From: an uncultured Bacteroidales bacterium
GTDB lineage: Bacteria > Bacteroidota > Bacteroidia > Bacteroidales > Paludibacteraceae
DNA length: 42,094 nt
Assembly (NCBI GenBank): GCA_937892015.1
Contig: CALAUY010000027.1
Coordinates: forward strand, 1 to 42,094
Reading direction: 5' to 3'
Both the position numbers and the translations under genes were made by a program. Positions 23,754 to 32,673 of this stretch are shown here, piece after piece (position 1 is the first letter of the stretch; each line of letters begins with the position of its first letter). Under the pieces are notes generated by a model, which saw nothing but the letters and a program-made list of their open reading frames with translations, was not told the origin of the DNA and did not search any database.

Positions 23754-24539
23754 ATGCTTATCAACCAACTGACCATCGGATACGGAAAAGAAACGGTGCA
23801 ACAGAACCTCAATCTCACCATTCGAGGCGGTGAGATGGTGTGCGTGCTTGGCAAAAACGGATGTGGTAAATCGACCTTGCTGCGCACTCTTGCAGGACTG
23901 CAACCGCCTCTGGGCGGTTCGTGCACCATGCCGGATGGACGACAAGTGCGCGAGATGACCGAACGCGAGAAAGCGCAACACGTGGCCATCGTTCTGACCG
24001 AACGACTCTCTGTCGATAAAGCCATGGTCGAAGATGTGGTGGCAATGGGACGTTACCCGTACTCTGACTGGTTGGGCGTACTCACCGACTCTGACAAAAC
24101 ACAGATAGACAAAGCGCTCAACAACACCGAGATGGCGCACAAACGAAAGTCGTTCTTCAACGAACTCAGCGATGGCGAGAAACAGCGGGTGCTCATCGCC
24201 AAAGCATTGGCACAACAAACGCCCTACATCTTCCTTGACGAACCTACAGCTCATCTCGACCTGCCCAACCGCATCAAGACACTGCTCTTACTCCGCAAAC
24301 TGGCACAAGAAGAGAACAAAGCCGTCGTCATCTCCACGCACGAACTCGACCTCGCACTCCAAACTGCTGACATCATCTGGTTGATGACTCCCCATCAGGG
24401 CATCACCATTGGAACACCCGAAAAGCTCGTTGAAAACGGCGATTTTCAACGAGCCTTCACGGATGAACACTTCACTTTTGTACCCACAAACGGCACTCTG
24501 CGAATACACATCAGAGACAACCGTTCTATTCTTTCTTGA
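23754..24539 (+). CDS. Orphan ABC transporter ATPase, FecE/BtuD type
   Basis: A 261-residue ATPase subunit of the iron-siderophore/cobalamin uptake type. Walker A GKNGCGKST is at 33-41, the signature is LSDGEKQR, Walker B is YIFLDEPTAHLD, and the switch His lies in VVISTHELDLAL. The spacing and the sequence VEDVVAMGRYPY before the signature are typical for FecE, FhuC and BtuD. Such ATPases normally sit with a permease and a binding protein; neither is visible here, so its partners must be encoded elsewhere. Its last 14 bases overlap the end of the leftward permease gene (stop codons at 24537-24539 and 24526-24528). Confidence 0.88.
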   Translation: MLINQLTIGYGKETVQQNLNLTIRGGEMVCVLGKNGCGKSTLLRTLAGLQPPLGGSCTMPDGRQVREMTEREKAQHVAIVLTERLSVDKAMVEDVVAMGRYPYSDWLGVLTDSDKTQIDKALNNTEMAHKRKSFFNELSDGEKQRVLIAKALAQQTPYIFLDEPTAHLDLPNRIKTLLLLRKLAQEENKAVVISTHELDLALQTADIIWLMTPHQGITIGTPEKLVENGDFQRAFTDEHFTFVPTNGTLRIHIRDNRSILS

Positions 24540-26925
24540 GAACGTTCGCGGGGTTCATTTTGGTGACGCGGAGCGTCTGCATCGTCACCACAAATGCCGA
24601 AAAAGCCACTACAACCAGCAAAGCCGTCACGAAAATAAGCGCACTAAGCGATATACGATGGACGTAAGACGCGAGCAGTTGCTCGCTCAGATAATACGCA
24701 ACAGGAACGCCAACTGCACATGCCGACAACACGACAATCATGTATGTTCGCACGTTCTTGAGCGTCTCTGAAACGACTGTACCGCCGAACACCTTACGAA
24801 TAGCTACATCATGTTGCCGAAGGGAGACGTACCAAGTACTCATGCCCATAAGACCCAGCAGCGACAGCAGCAGCATCAGCGCGGCAAAAATGGTGATGGT
24901 GGTCATCAAAACACGCTCGTCTTCTAAACTATCACGAAGTAAGTCGTGCACGTACCCTTTCTGATGCGGCTCTTTATAGACACCCCACGCATCGTCTGAT
25001 GTGCGTTTGATACAATCCAGAATATCCTTCTCCGCCGCAGCATGCGAACCGACCGTTTTGATTGCGAGCGACTTGTAATAGGCTGTGGCACTCTCGTACC
25101 AATCCTCTTGCACCGAAACAAAACACGCTTCATCCGTATAGAAGTTCGCCCTAAAATCAGCAATGACACCACCGATGGTGGTTATACCCAGACGCTCCAT
25201 TTGGTCTTCTGTCAGTTGCGGGTCATCGTGGTTCAGCCCCAACTGCTCAACAAGCGTCTCGGTAAGCCAGCCCACACGCTCGCCATCGCGGTGAAAATCA
25301 CGCACTATAGTGAAGCCGTATATCTCGAACGCCTCGCGCGAACAGATTAATTTCTCCGCCGGCACTCCATGTATGTCATCCCTCTCCCCGTTTTCATTGT
25401 AGTAGCCCATGGAATAGTACCCGTTGTCCATCGGGAGGAAAGCCCAAGAAGAGACACTGCCCGGAAAATCGTCACACTTGCCCACTTTCTCCACGCAAGG
25501 CAAGCTGCGCAGAGCCTCAACGCACGGGTCCAACTCATGATGAGCGTACGGACCATACAGATAATAGACATCGTCTGCCTCCACTCCGAGGGGCAGGTTG
25601 ACCATCTTGCGGTACTGCAAGGCATAAACGAGTGCCAATGTGAGTAAGACCATCGTAACGAGACACTGAATAAAGATAAAGACCTTACTAAAGACCATCT
25701 TATTGCGACTACGGAACTCACCCTTTACCACGTCAATCGGTTTGTAGCGTGAGAGCATCAATGCCGGTACTGCGCCTGCCACGACACTAATGAGCAAAAT
25801 GAGCAAAAGATAAACCACTATATTCAGCGGAGTGAGAGCCACTCGCACGGTGAACGCCACGGATGCCACACGAAAGACTTGGTTGATAACAGGCAGTATC
25901 GCAAAAGAAAGCAGCAAACCCAAAAGGAAACAAACGGTGGTCATCAGCAGCGACTCGCACAGCAGTTTTACCACAATCTCCCCACGTGTAGCACCCAACA
26001 ACTGACGGGTTGCCATCTCTTTGGCACGGAAAGTACCCATCGCAATATTGAGGGCAATATAGTTGAAAAGGGCAAAAACCAACAGTACAAGACTAAGTAC
26101 GAGCAACGCCCTGAAGATATAAGGATTGATTGCCGTCATGGTATGGCTACTCTGCTTGGTTATTTCGTCATAACGCACAAGTTGCATCATTTTGGCCAAG
26201 TCCCGAATGAGTATCTCGTCGCGGTAGAGCTCGGTGTAGTGCACTTTGCCGGCAGCGATAATTTTCTCTGTCAACTGCTTGCGGTCAGTACCTTGTTTTA
26301 CTCGAAAAAGGCAGTGGTTCATCTGATGAACACGCTGCGGATGATCGCGATAGTACTGAAGGGTAGGGCCGGCAATATTTATGACTACATCGTGTGGCAA
26401 CATGATTGAACGCTCATAGTTCGCTATTATGCCCTCAATAGTATATTCAATACCATCCAAAGTGAAATGCTTACCCACTGCATCGTGCCCGTATCCAAGT
26501 CGTGCGGCAAAAGATTCTGACACCAAGGCAGAAGTGTTGTCACTCAACACATTAGGATTGCCGGCAAGGAAGCGCGTCGGTACAAAATCAAAGTAGTTGA
26601 GGTCACAAAGCAGAAGTTGTATGCCGTAACTTTCATCCTCGCACTTTATATCCGCCGGACGAGTAGAACTGAAGAGCGTTGTTTCCTCGACTTCGGGGAT
26701 ATTATTCTCAAGAAATTCGGGTTGGTCGAACGTACCTGCAAGCTGGGAAGGATAAAACGTAAAAGTGTAAATGCGAGCGTAGTCAGGGTTCTCATGGTCT
26801 ATTGTCCACATGTCGGTCAGGTAACTGACCAATGGAATAATAAACGCCAATGCGACACTTATACCGAACACCTCGATTGCCGCATACAACTTGTTGCGTA
26901 ACAAGAAGTTAAGATAACTTTTCAT
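24526..26925 (-). CDS. ABC transporter permease, MacB/FtsX type with two FtsX units
   Basis: A 799-residue inner-membrane protein with two repeats of the layout periplasmic domain plus FtsX membrane domain. TM1 about 13-36; a periplasmic MacB_PCD-like domain; three helices at about 285-310, 335-360 and 375-400 (with KEMATRQLLGATRGEIVVKL); a further TM about 425-448; a second periplasmic domain; and three C-terminal helices with the motif DVAIRKVFGGTV. It lies 11 bases after its ATPase gene and is the last gene of the export operon. MacB-type systems do not transport across the inner membrane but use the permease as a motor to push periplasmic substrates through TolC. The cargo is unknown. It ends overlapping the FecE-type gene tail to tail. 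Confidence 0.88.
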   Translation of the reverse strand: MKSYLNFLLRNKLYAAIEVFGISVALAFIIPLVSYLTDMWTIDHENPDYARIYTFTFYPSQLAGTFDQPEFLENNIPEVEETTLFSSTRPADIKCEDESYGIQLLLCDLNYFDFVPTRFLAGNPNVLSDNTSALVSESFAARLGYGHDAVGKHFTLDGIEYTIEGIIANYERSIMLPHDVVINIAGPTLQYYRDHPQRVHQMNHCLFRVKQGTDRKQLTEKIIAAGKVHYTELYRDEILIRDLAKMMQLVRYDEITKQSSHTMTAINPYIFRALLVLSLVLLVFALFNYIALNIAMGTFRAKEMATRQLLGATRGEIVVKLLCESLLMTTVCFLLGLLLSFAILPVINQVFRVASVAFTVRVALTPLNIVVYLLLILLISVVAGAVPALMLSRYKPIDVVKGEFRSRNKMVFSKVFIFIQCLVTMVLLTLALVYALQYRKMVNLPLGVEADDVYYLYGPYAHHELDPCVEALRSLPCVEKVGKCDDFPGSVSSWAFLPMDNGYYSMGYYNENGERDDIHGVPAEKLICSREAFEIYGFTIVRDFHRDGERVGWLTETLVEQLGLNHDDPQLTEDQMERLGITTIGGVIADFRANFYTDEACFVSVQEDWYESATAYYKSLAIKTVGSHAAAEKDILDCIKRTSDDAWGVYKEPHQKGYVHDLLRDSLEDERVLMTTITIFAALMLLLSLLGLMGMSTWYVSLRQHDVAIRKVFGGTVVSETLKNVRTYMIVVLSACAVGVPVAYYLSEQLLASYVHRISLSALIFVTALLVVVAFSAFVVTMQTLRVTKMNPANVLKKE

Positions 26926-26936
26926 GACTTCTATCT

Positions 26937-27617
26937 TTAGAGTTGACTCTTTACGTCAGAGACTATTTTACCATCGAAAAGGTTGATAATACGCCCTGCT
27001 TCGGATGCGTCTTTCGGAGAGTGCGTCACCATGACAATAGTTGTTCCTTCACGGTTTAGTTCGCTCAAGAGGTTCATGACCTCCTTGCCGTTTTTGGAGT
27101 CCAGATTGCCGGTTGGCTCATCGGCCAGAATGAGTTGAGGTTCGGCCACCACAGCCCGTGCAATGGCCACTCGTTGCTGTTGTCCACCGGACAGTTGTTG
27201 CGGGAAGTGCTTGGCCCTGTGACTGATACTCACGCGCTTCATGATGTCGGTGACACGTTTTTTACGTTCCGCAGCGGAGAGGTTCAGGTAACGTAGAGGC
27301 AACTCGATATTCTCATACACATTGAGCTCGTCTATCAGGTTGAAACTCTGAAAGACAAAACCTATATTTCCTTTACGGAACTTGGTCCGCTCTTTTTCTT
27401 TCAGTTGGGACATCTCCCTGCCGAGAAAGGTGTAACTGCCGGATGTGGGAGTATCCAGTAAGCCGAGGATATTCAGGAGAGTAGATTTACCACATCCGGA
27501 CGGACCCATAATAGCGACAAACTCGCCCTGATTGATTTCGAGACTTACGCCTGTTAACGCTGTTGTTTCAATCTCTTCCGTACGGAAGACTTTGCTTAAA
27601 TTAGTTACTGCAATCAT
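26937..27617 (-). CDS. ABC transporter ATPase, MacB/LolD type
   Basis: A 226-residue ATPase that drives the FtsX-type permease encoded next to it. Walker A GPSGCGKST is at 38-46, the Q-loop is in FVFQSFNLIDELN, the signature is LSGGQQQRVAIARA, Walker B is LILADEPTGNLDS, and the H-loop is in VMVTHSPKDAS. This is the standard LolD/MacB pattern, including the NLD after the Walker B motif. Unlike E. coli MacB, the ATPase and permease are separate proteins. It sits between the adaptor gene (59 bases upstream) and the permease gene (11 bases downstream). Confidence 0.93.
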   Translation of the reverse strand: MIAVTNLSKVFRTEEIETTALTGVSLEINQGEFVAIMGPSGCGKSTLLNILGLLDTPTSGSYTFLGREMSQLKEKERTKFRKGNIGFVFQSFNLIDELNVYENIELPLRYLNLSAAERKKRVTDIMKRVSISHRAKHFPQQLSGGQQQRVAIARAVVAEPQLILADEPTGNLDSKNGKEVMNLLSELNREGTTIVMVTHSPKDASEAGRIINLFDGKIVSDVKSQL

Positions 27618-27676
27618 AATGGTATATTGTTTTTGGTTTCACTAAGATTTGTTTATTGTATCATTAAGAAGTTCTC

Positions 27677-28933
27677 TTAAAAAGTAAGTACGTCAAAGTC
27701 GCCGAAAGCATCATATCCGGAAGTGATAACTTTCTCTCCCGGCTCGAGTCCATCCGTCACTTCGTAAAAGCGGGGATTTTGTCGGCCAATACGTATTTCG
27801 CGCTTAATTGCTTTCGTTCCCTCCTTGTTCAAAACATAAATCCACTTGCCTCCGGTCTTTTGATAGAAAGAGCCTCGCGGTATCAGTACCGCCTCTTCGG
27901 ATTGACCTAATTGCAAGTTCAGATAGTACGTCTGTCCCGCACGTATCTTTTCGGGCTGCACTGTATTGAACTTAAAATCAGCCTTAAACTTACCATCCCG
28001 CACTTCCGGATATACTTTTCTGATTTGCGCCGAATAGGTTTCTCCTTGTCGCTCGTACGTGGCCATCAAACCGGGAATCACCCTGTCGATGTAATGTTCA
28101 TCTATTTGCGCCTCAAGTTTATAAGAGCCCACAGAGTTGATTTGCCCGATTTTAGCCCCTGCACTTACGTTCTGCCCGAGAACAACATCAAGGAGACCTA
28201 ACTCGCCGTCAATGGGCGCTTTCAGGATGAGGTTCGATTTGCGTTTCCTTATCATTTGCATGTTCATTTGCATGTTCTCAAGTGACTCTTGCATACGGTC
28301 AATCTGCGTTCCTCTAAACAAACTGTCCTGCTTGCTTCGTTCACGTATAAGATTGTATTTCTGCACTGCCAGTTGGTAATCCTCTTCTGCCTTGAGATAG
28401 TCTTCTTTCGCTATGAGTTTTTCTTTGTACAGCACTTTTTGCTGCTCGTAAGTGCGATGCATCCGCTCCACTTGTGTGCCGTACTCTAAGAGGTTTTGAC
28501 GAACATCCAGTTTCTGTTGTTCCATCTGTATCTGCGTGTTTCGGAGGATATTCTCTTTTTCCGCCAGTTCGGCCTCGGAGTTGAGGATTTGCAAATCGAG
28601 ATTATCGTTGGTTAACACCAGTATAGGATCACCGGCATGCACCATCGAGCCTTCCTCTATAAGGATTTGCTGCACAATGCCGCCCTCTTGTGGAGAGAGT
28701 TGTATGGTGACCATCGGAACGATGCGGCCACTTACACGTATATAGTCAGCAAACTCACCGTAAGAAGCGGCTTCTATAGTAAGTCCTTCCTTATTCACTT
28801 TCAGCGTATTACTATTCGACCTAAAAATGACAAACAAGACGAGGCCGACAAAAAGCACTCCGCCCCAGTAGGGCAAAGCGCGGCGAGTGAAGGCTTTTCG
28901 CCAACCTTTCTTCTGTTCAATAATCTTATCCAT
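27677..28933 (-). CDS. Periplasmic adaptor (HlyD/MacA family)
   Basis: A 418-residue membrane-fusion protein. One N-terminal membrane anchor at about 21-38. A lipoyl-like half (GGIVQQILIEEGSMVHAGDPILVL) is followed by a long coiled-coil hairpin (about 120-250, rich in Glu, Gln, Lys, and Arg). A second lipoyl half is at LILKAPIDGELGLLDVVLGQNVSAGA. The beta-barrel and membrane-proximal domains end with VTDGLEPGEKVITSGYDAF. It would bridge the MacB-like pump and the TolC-like channel. It lies 54 bases after the outer-membrane gene and is transcribed with it. Confidence 0.92.
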   Translation of the reverse strand: MDKIIEQKKGWRKAFTRRALPYWGGVLFVGLVLFVIFRSNSNTLKVNKEGLTIEAASYGEFADYIRVSGRIVPMVTIQLSPQEGGIVQQILIEEGSMVHAGDPILVLTNDNLDLQILNSEAELAEKENILRNTQIQMEQQKLDVRQNLLEYGTQVERMHRTYEQQKVLYKEKLIAKEDYLKAEEDYQLAVQKYNLIRERSKQDSLFRGTQIDRMQESLENMQMNMQMIRKRKSNLILKAPIDGELGLLDVVLGQNVSAGAKIGQINSVGSYKLEAQIDEHYIDRVIPGLMATYERQGETYSAQIRKVYPEVRDGKFKADFKFNTVQPEKIRAGQTYYLNLQLGQSEEAVLIPRGSFYQKTGGKWIYVLNKEGTKAIKREIRIGRQNPRFYEVTDGLEPGEKVITSGYDAFGDFDVLTF

Positions 28934-28987
28934 AAAGTATTTTCAATATGTTCGTTTATGTTTTTATAGTACTTTCCGAAAGTTCTA

Positions 28988-30319
28988 TTACTTGATTAAC
29001 TGCTCAATATAGTCTGTTCCGGCATAGTAACGCACCACCGACTGCTTGATAAGGAAAGTGAGGAGTGAATACATTTCATCTGCTTGCGACTTGAGGTAGT
29101 TATTATTAGTTGTTTGGAATTCCAAAGGTGAGACGAGTCCTTGCTCCATTTTCCTCATATTCAATGCGTACGCTTCTGCCTGCACTCGTGCCTTATATTG
29201 TGCCTGTTTATACGCTGCGGCACTGCCGTCTCGGTCACGCACGGCTCGTCTGACTTCACTCTCTACGTCGCGACGCTGTTGCTCCAGTTCTGCAGATGCA
29301 CGCTCAAGGGCATGTTTCTTCTTGCCGATTCGAGAGAACCTGCTTAAACCGTTCCATACAGGGAGAGAAAGAGTCAATTGCACATACTCGCCACTATTGT
29401 TAACAAACTGATTGGCAAAAGGTGCAGGTTCTGCTCCTGAGTGCGTGAAATAACTGGTGTTCCAACCGGCGTACAGACTCAATGTGGGAAGTACTTGCCA
29501 CCTGGCTGTGGAGAGTTCACGTTGTGCATTGAGTTGTTTGTAAGCAGCCACCTGCACCATGGGGGTATTCTCTAAAGCATAATCAACCACATTTCGAGCC
29601 GGTAACATAATTTCCTCGTATTCAGGTAAAACCGTGTCAATCACAAGCGTGTCACCCATAGGCCAAAACATCAAGTCTTGTAAAATGATTTGTTCTGTCA
29701 GAAAGGTAGAGACGGTATTGGTTAGTTCGTATTGCCTGTCTGCCAAATCGGCCTCCATCTGTACGACATCAGCATGGCCTTTCTGCCCTAACTGTTCTTG
29801 TTTGCGTGCCTTTATGACGGCTGCTTCTGCCACTTGAACCTGCGCCCTATAAACATCGCACAAACGACTATAGTACACCACATTATAGTACGCTTCCATG
29901 ACTGCAAGACAGATATCTGCCTCTACTTGTTTTTCTTCCGACTGAGCAATTAGTACGCCTATCTTGGAGATACGATAATTGTTCACTGCTTGAAAACCAT
30001 CGAAGAGGGCGTACCCAGCACTCACGCCGTAACTGTTATGAAAAGAGGTGGAATGATTATAGGTATTGGTTTGAGGGTCTATACTACGTCCAAAATTGTA
30101 GTACGCATTGGTGTTGGCACTTATCTGCGGAGTAAAAAGGGCGAGAGCGGCATCTCTGCGTGCCAGTTGCGCATCACCAATAGCAGCCTTTTGAATACGT
30201 ATCTTGGTTGCATTGCTTACGGCAAATTGCATACATTCGCGCAGCGACATGACGCTTTGCGATGATACGGGTGTTATTAGGCAACACAGTAACACTACTA
30301 TTATATAAAAACGACTCAT
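28988..30319 (-). CDS. TolC family outer-membrane efflux protein
   Basis: A trimeric outer-membrane channel. The signal peptide (MSRFYIIVVLLCCLITPVSSQ) is followed by two OEP-type halves with long helices, for example MSLRECMQFAVSNATKIRI and AEAAVIKARKQEQLGQKGH, and beta-strands such as YVQLTLSLPVW. Length 443 residues is normal. I place the start at the ATG at 30317-30319. A longer frame from 30340 exists, but the sigma-54 promoter at 30344-30360 puts the expected transcription start near 30333, so that ATG would not be in the mRNA. It is the first gene of the export operon (channel, adaptor, ATPase, permease). Confidence 0.9.
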   Translation of the reverse strand: MSRFYIIVVLLCCLITPVSSQSVMSLRECMQFAVSNATKIRIQKAAIGDAQLARRDAALALFTPQISANTNAYYNFGRSIDPQTNTYNHSTSFHNSYGVSAGYALFDGFQAVNNYRISKIGVLIAQSEEKQVEADICLAVMEAYYNVVYYSRLCDVYRAQVQVAEAAVIKARKQEQLGQKGHADVVQMEADLADRQYELTNTVSTFLTEQIILQDLMFWPMGDTLVIDTVLPEYEEIMLPARNVVDYALENTPMVQVAAYKQLNAQRELSTARWQVLPTLSLYAGWNTSYFTHSGAEPAPFANQFVNNSGEYVQLTLSLPVWNGLSRFSRIGKKKHALERASAELEQQRRDVESEVRRAVRDRDGSAAAYKQAQYKARVQAEAYALNMRKMEQGLVSPLEFQTTNNNYLKSQADEMYSLLTFLIKQSVVRYYAGTDYIEQLIK

Positions 30320-30343
30320 TCTTATAACATTTATCATCATATA

Positions 30344-30360
30344 AGCACAAGTCGTGCCAA
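30344..30360 (-). promoter_or_regulatory. Sigma-54 promoter of the export operon
   Basis: On the minus strand the sequence TTGGCACGACTTGTGCT fits the sigma-54 pattern TGGCACG-N4-TTGCA. The invariant GG (30358-30357) and GC (30346-30345) are separated by exactly ten bases, as required. The -24 half is a perfect TGGCACG; the -12 half is GTGCT rather than TTGCA. A start near 30333 is expected. The genes for an NtrC-type activator lie directly upstream. Confidence 0.85.
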
Positions 30361-30401
30361 ACTGTTAACGACATTGATTATCAATATTATTAACGTTTTT
30401 T

Positions 30402-30454
30402 ACAAGTGTAAAGAATCTGTAAGACTTTACACTTTTTGTAAAGAAGCTTTACAC
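30402..30454. promoter_or_regulatory. Probable enhancer sites for the NtrC-type regulator
   Basis: Two palindromes made of the same half-site: TGTAAAG-AAG-CTTTACA (30437-30453) and GTGTAAAG, 11 bases, CTTTACAC (30406-30413 with 30425-30432). A further half-site overlaps the second (TTACA-AG-TGTAA, about 30400-30411). They lie 45 to 95 bases upstream of the sigma-54 promoter, in the gap after the kinase gene, where bacterial enhancer-binding proteins usually bind. The specific protein is inferred from position. Confidence 0.75.
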
Positions 30455-30457
30455 TTT

Positions 30458-31336
30458 TCAGCGGAAACGTAGTTGAAAAACAGTGCCCTGTTCGTTGCTT
30501 TCGAGCAGCGAGATAGTGGCATCGTGTTGGCGCAAGATAGTGCGTGATACCGCAAGTCCTATGCCTGAACCATCGGGTTTGGTTGTATAGAACGGCACAA
30601 AAATCTGCTCTTGGTTCGAGGCAGGAATGGGTGTTCCATCGTTACTAACAGTCAGAACGACCTCATCATGCTCCATGTATCCATAAAAACGTACATGCTT
30701 GGCATCTGCCTGCAACGCGTTGGATAAGAGGTTAATAAAGACTCGTTGCAGTTGACCCGTATCCGCGTAAAGAAGCAAGTCTTTATTTTCGGTTTCGTAG
30801 ATACAAGTAGCTCCATTTCGGGCGAGTTGTTCACTGCTGAGATGAATAACACGAGTCACTATCTCTTCCAGTGGCACGGCTTTACGTATAGGTCGAGCAA
30901 CACCTGTTAGTTCACGATACGTTTCTACAAACTTAATGAGATTGTCCGAAGAATCAGCGATAGTGACAAGTCCCGCTTTCAGGTCGAGCGAACTATGACC
31001 ATTATCGTCCAGCGATTTAGCCAAAGCATCACTAAGCGAAGCAATGGGAGAGACGGTGTTCATGATTTCATGAGTCAGTACACGTATCAGCCGTGTCCAT
31101 GACTCCTGCTCATAGACCTGGTGCTGTTTCTCAAAAATAGTGCGTATTCTATTGAGTGTACGGTTAAAACGAGTATTGTCCCTAAACCGAAAATTCAGTT
31201 CACCATCCTCCAACGCATCCATCATATATGCCACTTTGTTGATGTCCTTATGTCGTACCCACAGGGCAGTGAGCACTGCCGTAATAATGACAGCAGCAAA
31301 CATGATAAGCACTATCAGCCAAACGGGTAAAGTCAT
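30458..31336 (-). CDS. Sensor histidine kinase (NtrB-like) of the export system
   Basis: A 292-residue kinase. It has one transmembrane helix at about 5-27 and a very short periplasmic part, so it probably senses through the membrane or a cytoplasmic signal. The linker is followed by the H-box RVLTHEIMNTVSPIASL with His89, the N-box NLLSNALQA, a D/F region FVPFYTTKPDGSG and the G-box GIGLAVSR. Its start overlaps the response-regulator stop as ATGA, so the two are made together. The typical partner of an NtrC-type regulator. The signal is unknown. Confidence 0.92.
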   Translation of the reverse strand: MTLPVWLIVLIMFAAVIITAVLTALWVRHKDINKVAYMMDALEDGELNFRFRDNTRFNRTLNRIRTIFEKQHQVYEQESWTRLIRVLTHEIMNTVSPIASLSDALAKSLDDNGHSSLDLKAGLVTIADSSDNLIKFVETYRELTGVARPIRKAVPLEEIVTRVIHLSSEQLARNGATCIYETENKDLLLYADTGQLQRVFINLLSNALQADAKHVRFYGYMEHDEVVLTVSNDGTPIPASNQEQIFVPFYTTKPDGSGIGLAVSRTILRQHDATISLLESNEQGTVFQLRFR

Positions 31337-32643
31337 AATCCGTATTTCTTTAGTTTGGCATACAGCGTTGGGCGACTGATTCCCAGTGCTTTTGCAGCGG
31401 CGGATATATTGCCGCCATAACGCTGTAACATATCACGAACAGATTGTTCATCGGTAGAGCAGTTAGGAATGTAAGGCTGATCTTCGTTGTTAAAATCAGC
31501 GGCTGTCAAGTAGTCACCTTCAGATAAGATAACCGCTTTCTCAATGCTGTTCTGCAATTGGCGGATATTGCCTTTCCATGGTTGTTGACGCAGAAACTTG
31601 ACGGCTGAATGGTCGAGCCCTTTCACCTGACGGTGATACTTGTCGGCATAACGAGCAATAAACAGTTCACTTAAAGGCACAATATCCTCAGGTCTCTCGC
31701 GCAAAGCGGGCACATGCAAATGCACGGTGTTGATACGATAATAGAGATCCTCTCTGAACTGCCCCTGTTCTACCATTTGCGAAAGATTAGCATTTGTGGC
31801 ACAGATAAGACGAAAATCTACTCTCATATATTCATTTCCTCCAACGGGACAAACTGTTTTCTCTTGCAAGACGCGCAATAGTTTTGCCTGCAAATGCAAT
31901 GGAATATTACCAATCTCATCCAAGAAAAGCGTTCCACCTTCCGCCTGTACAATTCGCCCTTTATGGTTCGTTTGCGCACCCGTGAAAGCACCCTTGACAT
32001 GACCAAACAACTCACTCTCGAACAGCGTCTGAGGAACAGCACTCGCATCTAATGCCACAAAAGGCATACTGCTACGCTGACTTCCCGCATGAATAGCCCG
32101 AGCTAAAAGGTCCTTTCCTACCCCGTTCTCGCCCGTTATCAGCACTGTTGCGGATGTAGGTGCAACTTTTTCCAACGTATAGTGAAGACCTCTCATGGGT
32201 TCACTATCTCCCCAATACATGTTATTGTCCGCTTTCGGGGTAACATAAGAAGACGAATGAACACTCTTGTTATATGCGGCTTGAAGAGTGGAAATCATTT
32301 TGGTGTTATCCCATGGCTTGACAATAAAATCGAATGCGCCACGCTTCATGCCTTCTACCGCCACATCCACGTCTGCATACGCGGTGAAAAGGACTACTTC
32401 AATACGAGGAAAGCGATTTTTAATTTCTGTGAGCCAATATAAACCCTCTCCACCTGTATTGGCAGATGCGGTGAAATTCATGTCTAATAACACCACATCC
32501 GGCCGGAAATCTTCAAGGGTACTTATCAACACATTCGGTGACGGGATAGATCGTACTTCAGCAAACACGGGAGATAAGATTATCTCCAATGCCTTACGAA
32601 CACCCGCAGCATCGTCCACAAGTAAGATTTTGCCTTTCTTCAT
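31333..32643 (-). CDS. Sigma-54-dependent response regulator (NtrC/AtoC family)
   Basis: A 436-residue activator in three parts. The receiver (1-120) has DD at 10-11, the phosphorylation site Asp54 in VVLLDMNF, and Lys109 in FDFIVKPW. The AAA+ domain (about 145-380) has Walker A GENGVGKD (171-178), the sigma-54-contacting loop GAFTGA (218-223) and Walker B GGTLFLDEIG (236-245). The C-terminal Fis-type helix-turn-helix (NISAAAKALGISRPTLYAKL) binds DNA. It should activate the sigma-54 promoter in front of the tolC-like gene 1.3 kb downstream through the palindromes at 30402-30454. It lies 30 bases after the sirtuin gene. Confidence 0.96.
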   Translation of the reverse strand: MKKGKILLVDDAAGVRKALEIILSPVFAEVRSIPSPNVLISTLEDFRPDVVLLDMNFTASANTGGEGLYWLTEIKNRFPRIEVVLFTAYADVDVAVEGMKRGAFDFIVKPWDNTKMISTLQAAYNKSVHSSSYVTPKADNNMYWGDSEPMRGLHYTLEKVAPTSATVLITGENGVGKDLLARAIHAGSQRSSMPFVALDASAVPQTLFESELFGHVKGAFTGAQTNHKGRIVQAEGGTLFLDEIGNIPLHLQAKLLRVLQEKTVCPVGGNEYMRVDFRLICATNANLSQMVEQGQFREDLYYRINTVHLHVPALRERPEDIVPLSELFIARYADKYHRQVKGLDHSAVKFLRQQPWKGNIRQLQNSIEKAVILSEGDYLTAADFNNEDQPYIPNCSTDEQSVRDMLQRYGGNISAAAKALGISRPTLYAKLKKYGL

Positions 32644-32673
32644 AACCGAATAGTTTGAACGCTTCGCCGTGTA

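Noticed and set aside
30320..30340. Upstream start codon of the tolC-like gene
   Set aside because: It lies upstream of the expected sigma-54 start site, and the downstream Met begins a proper signal peptide.
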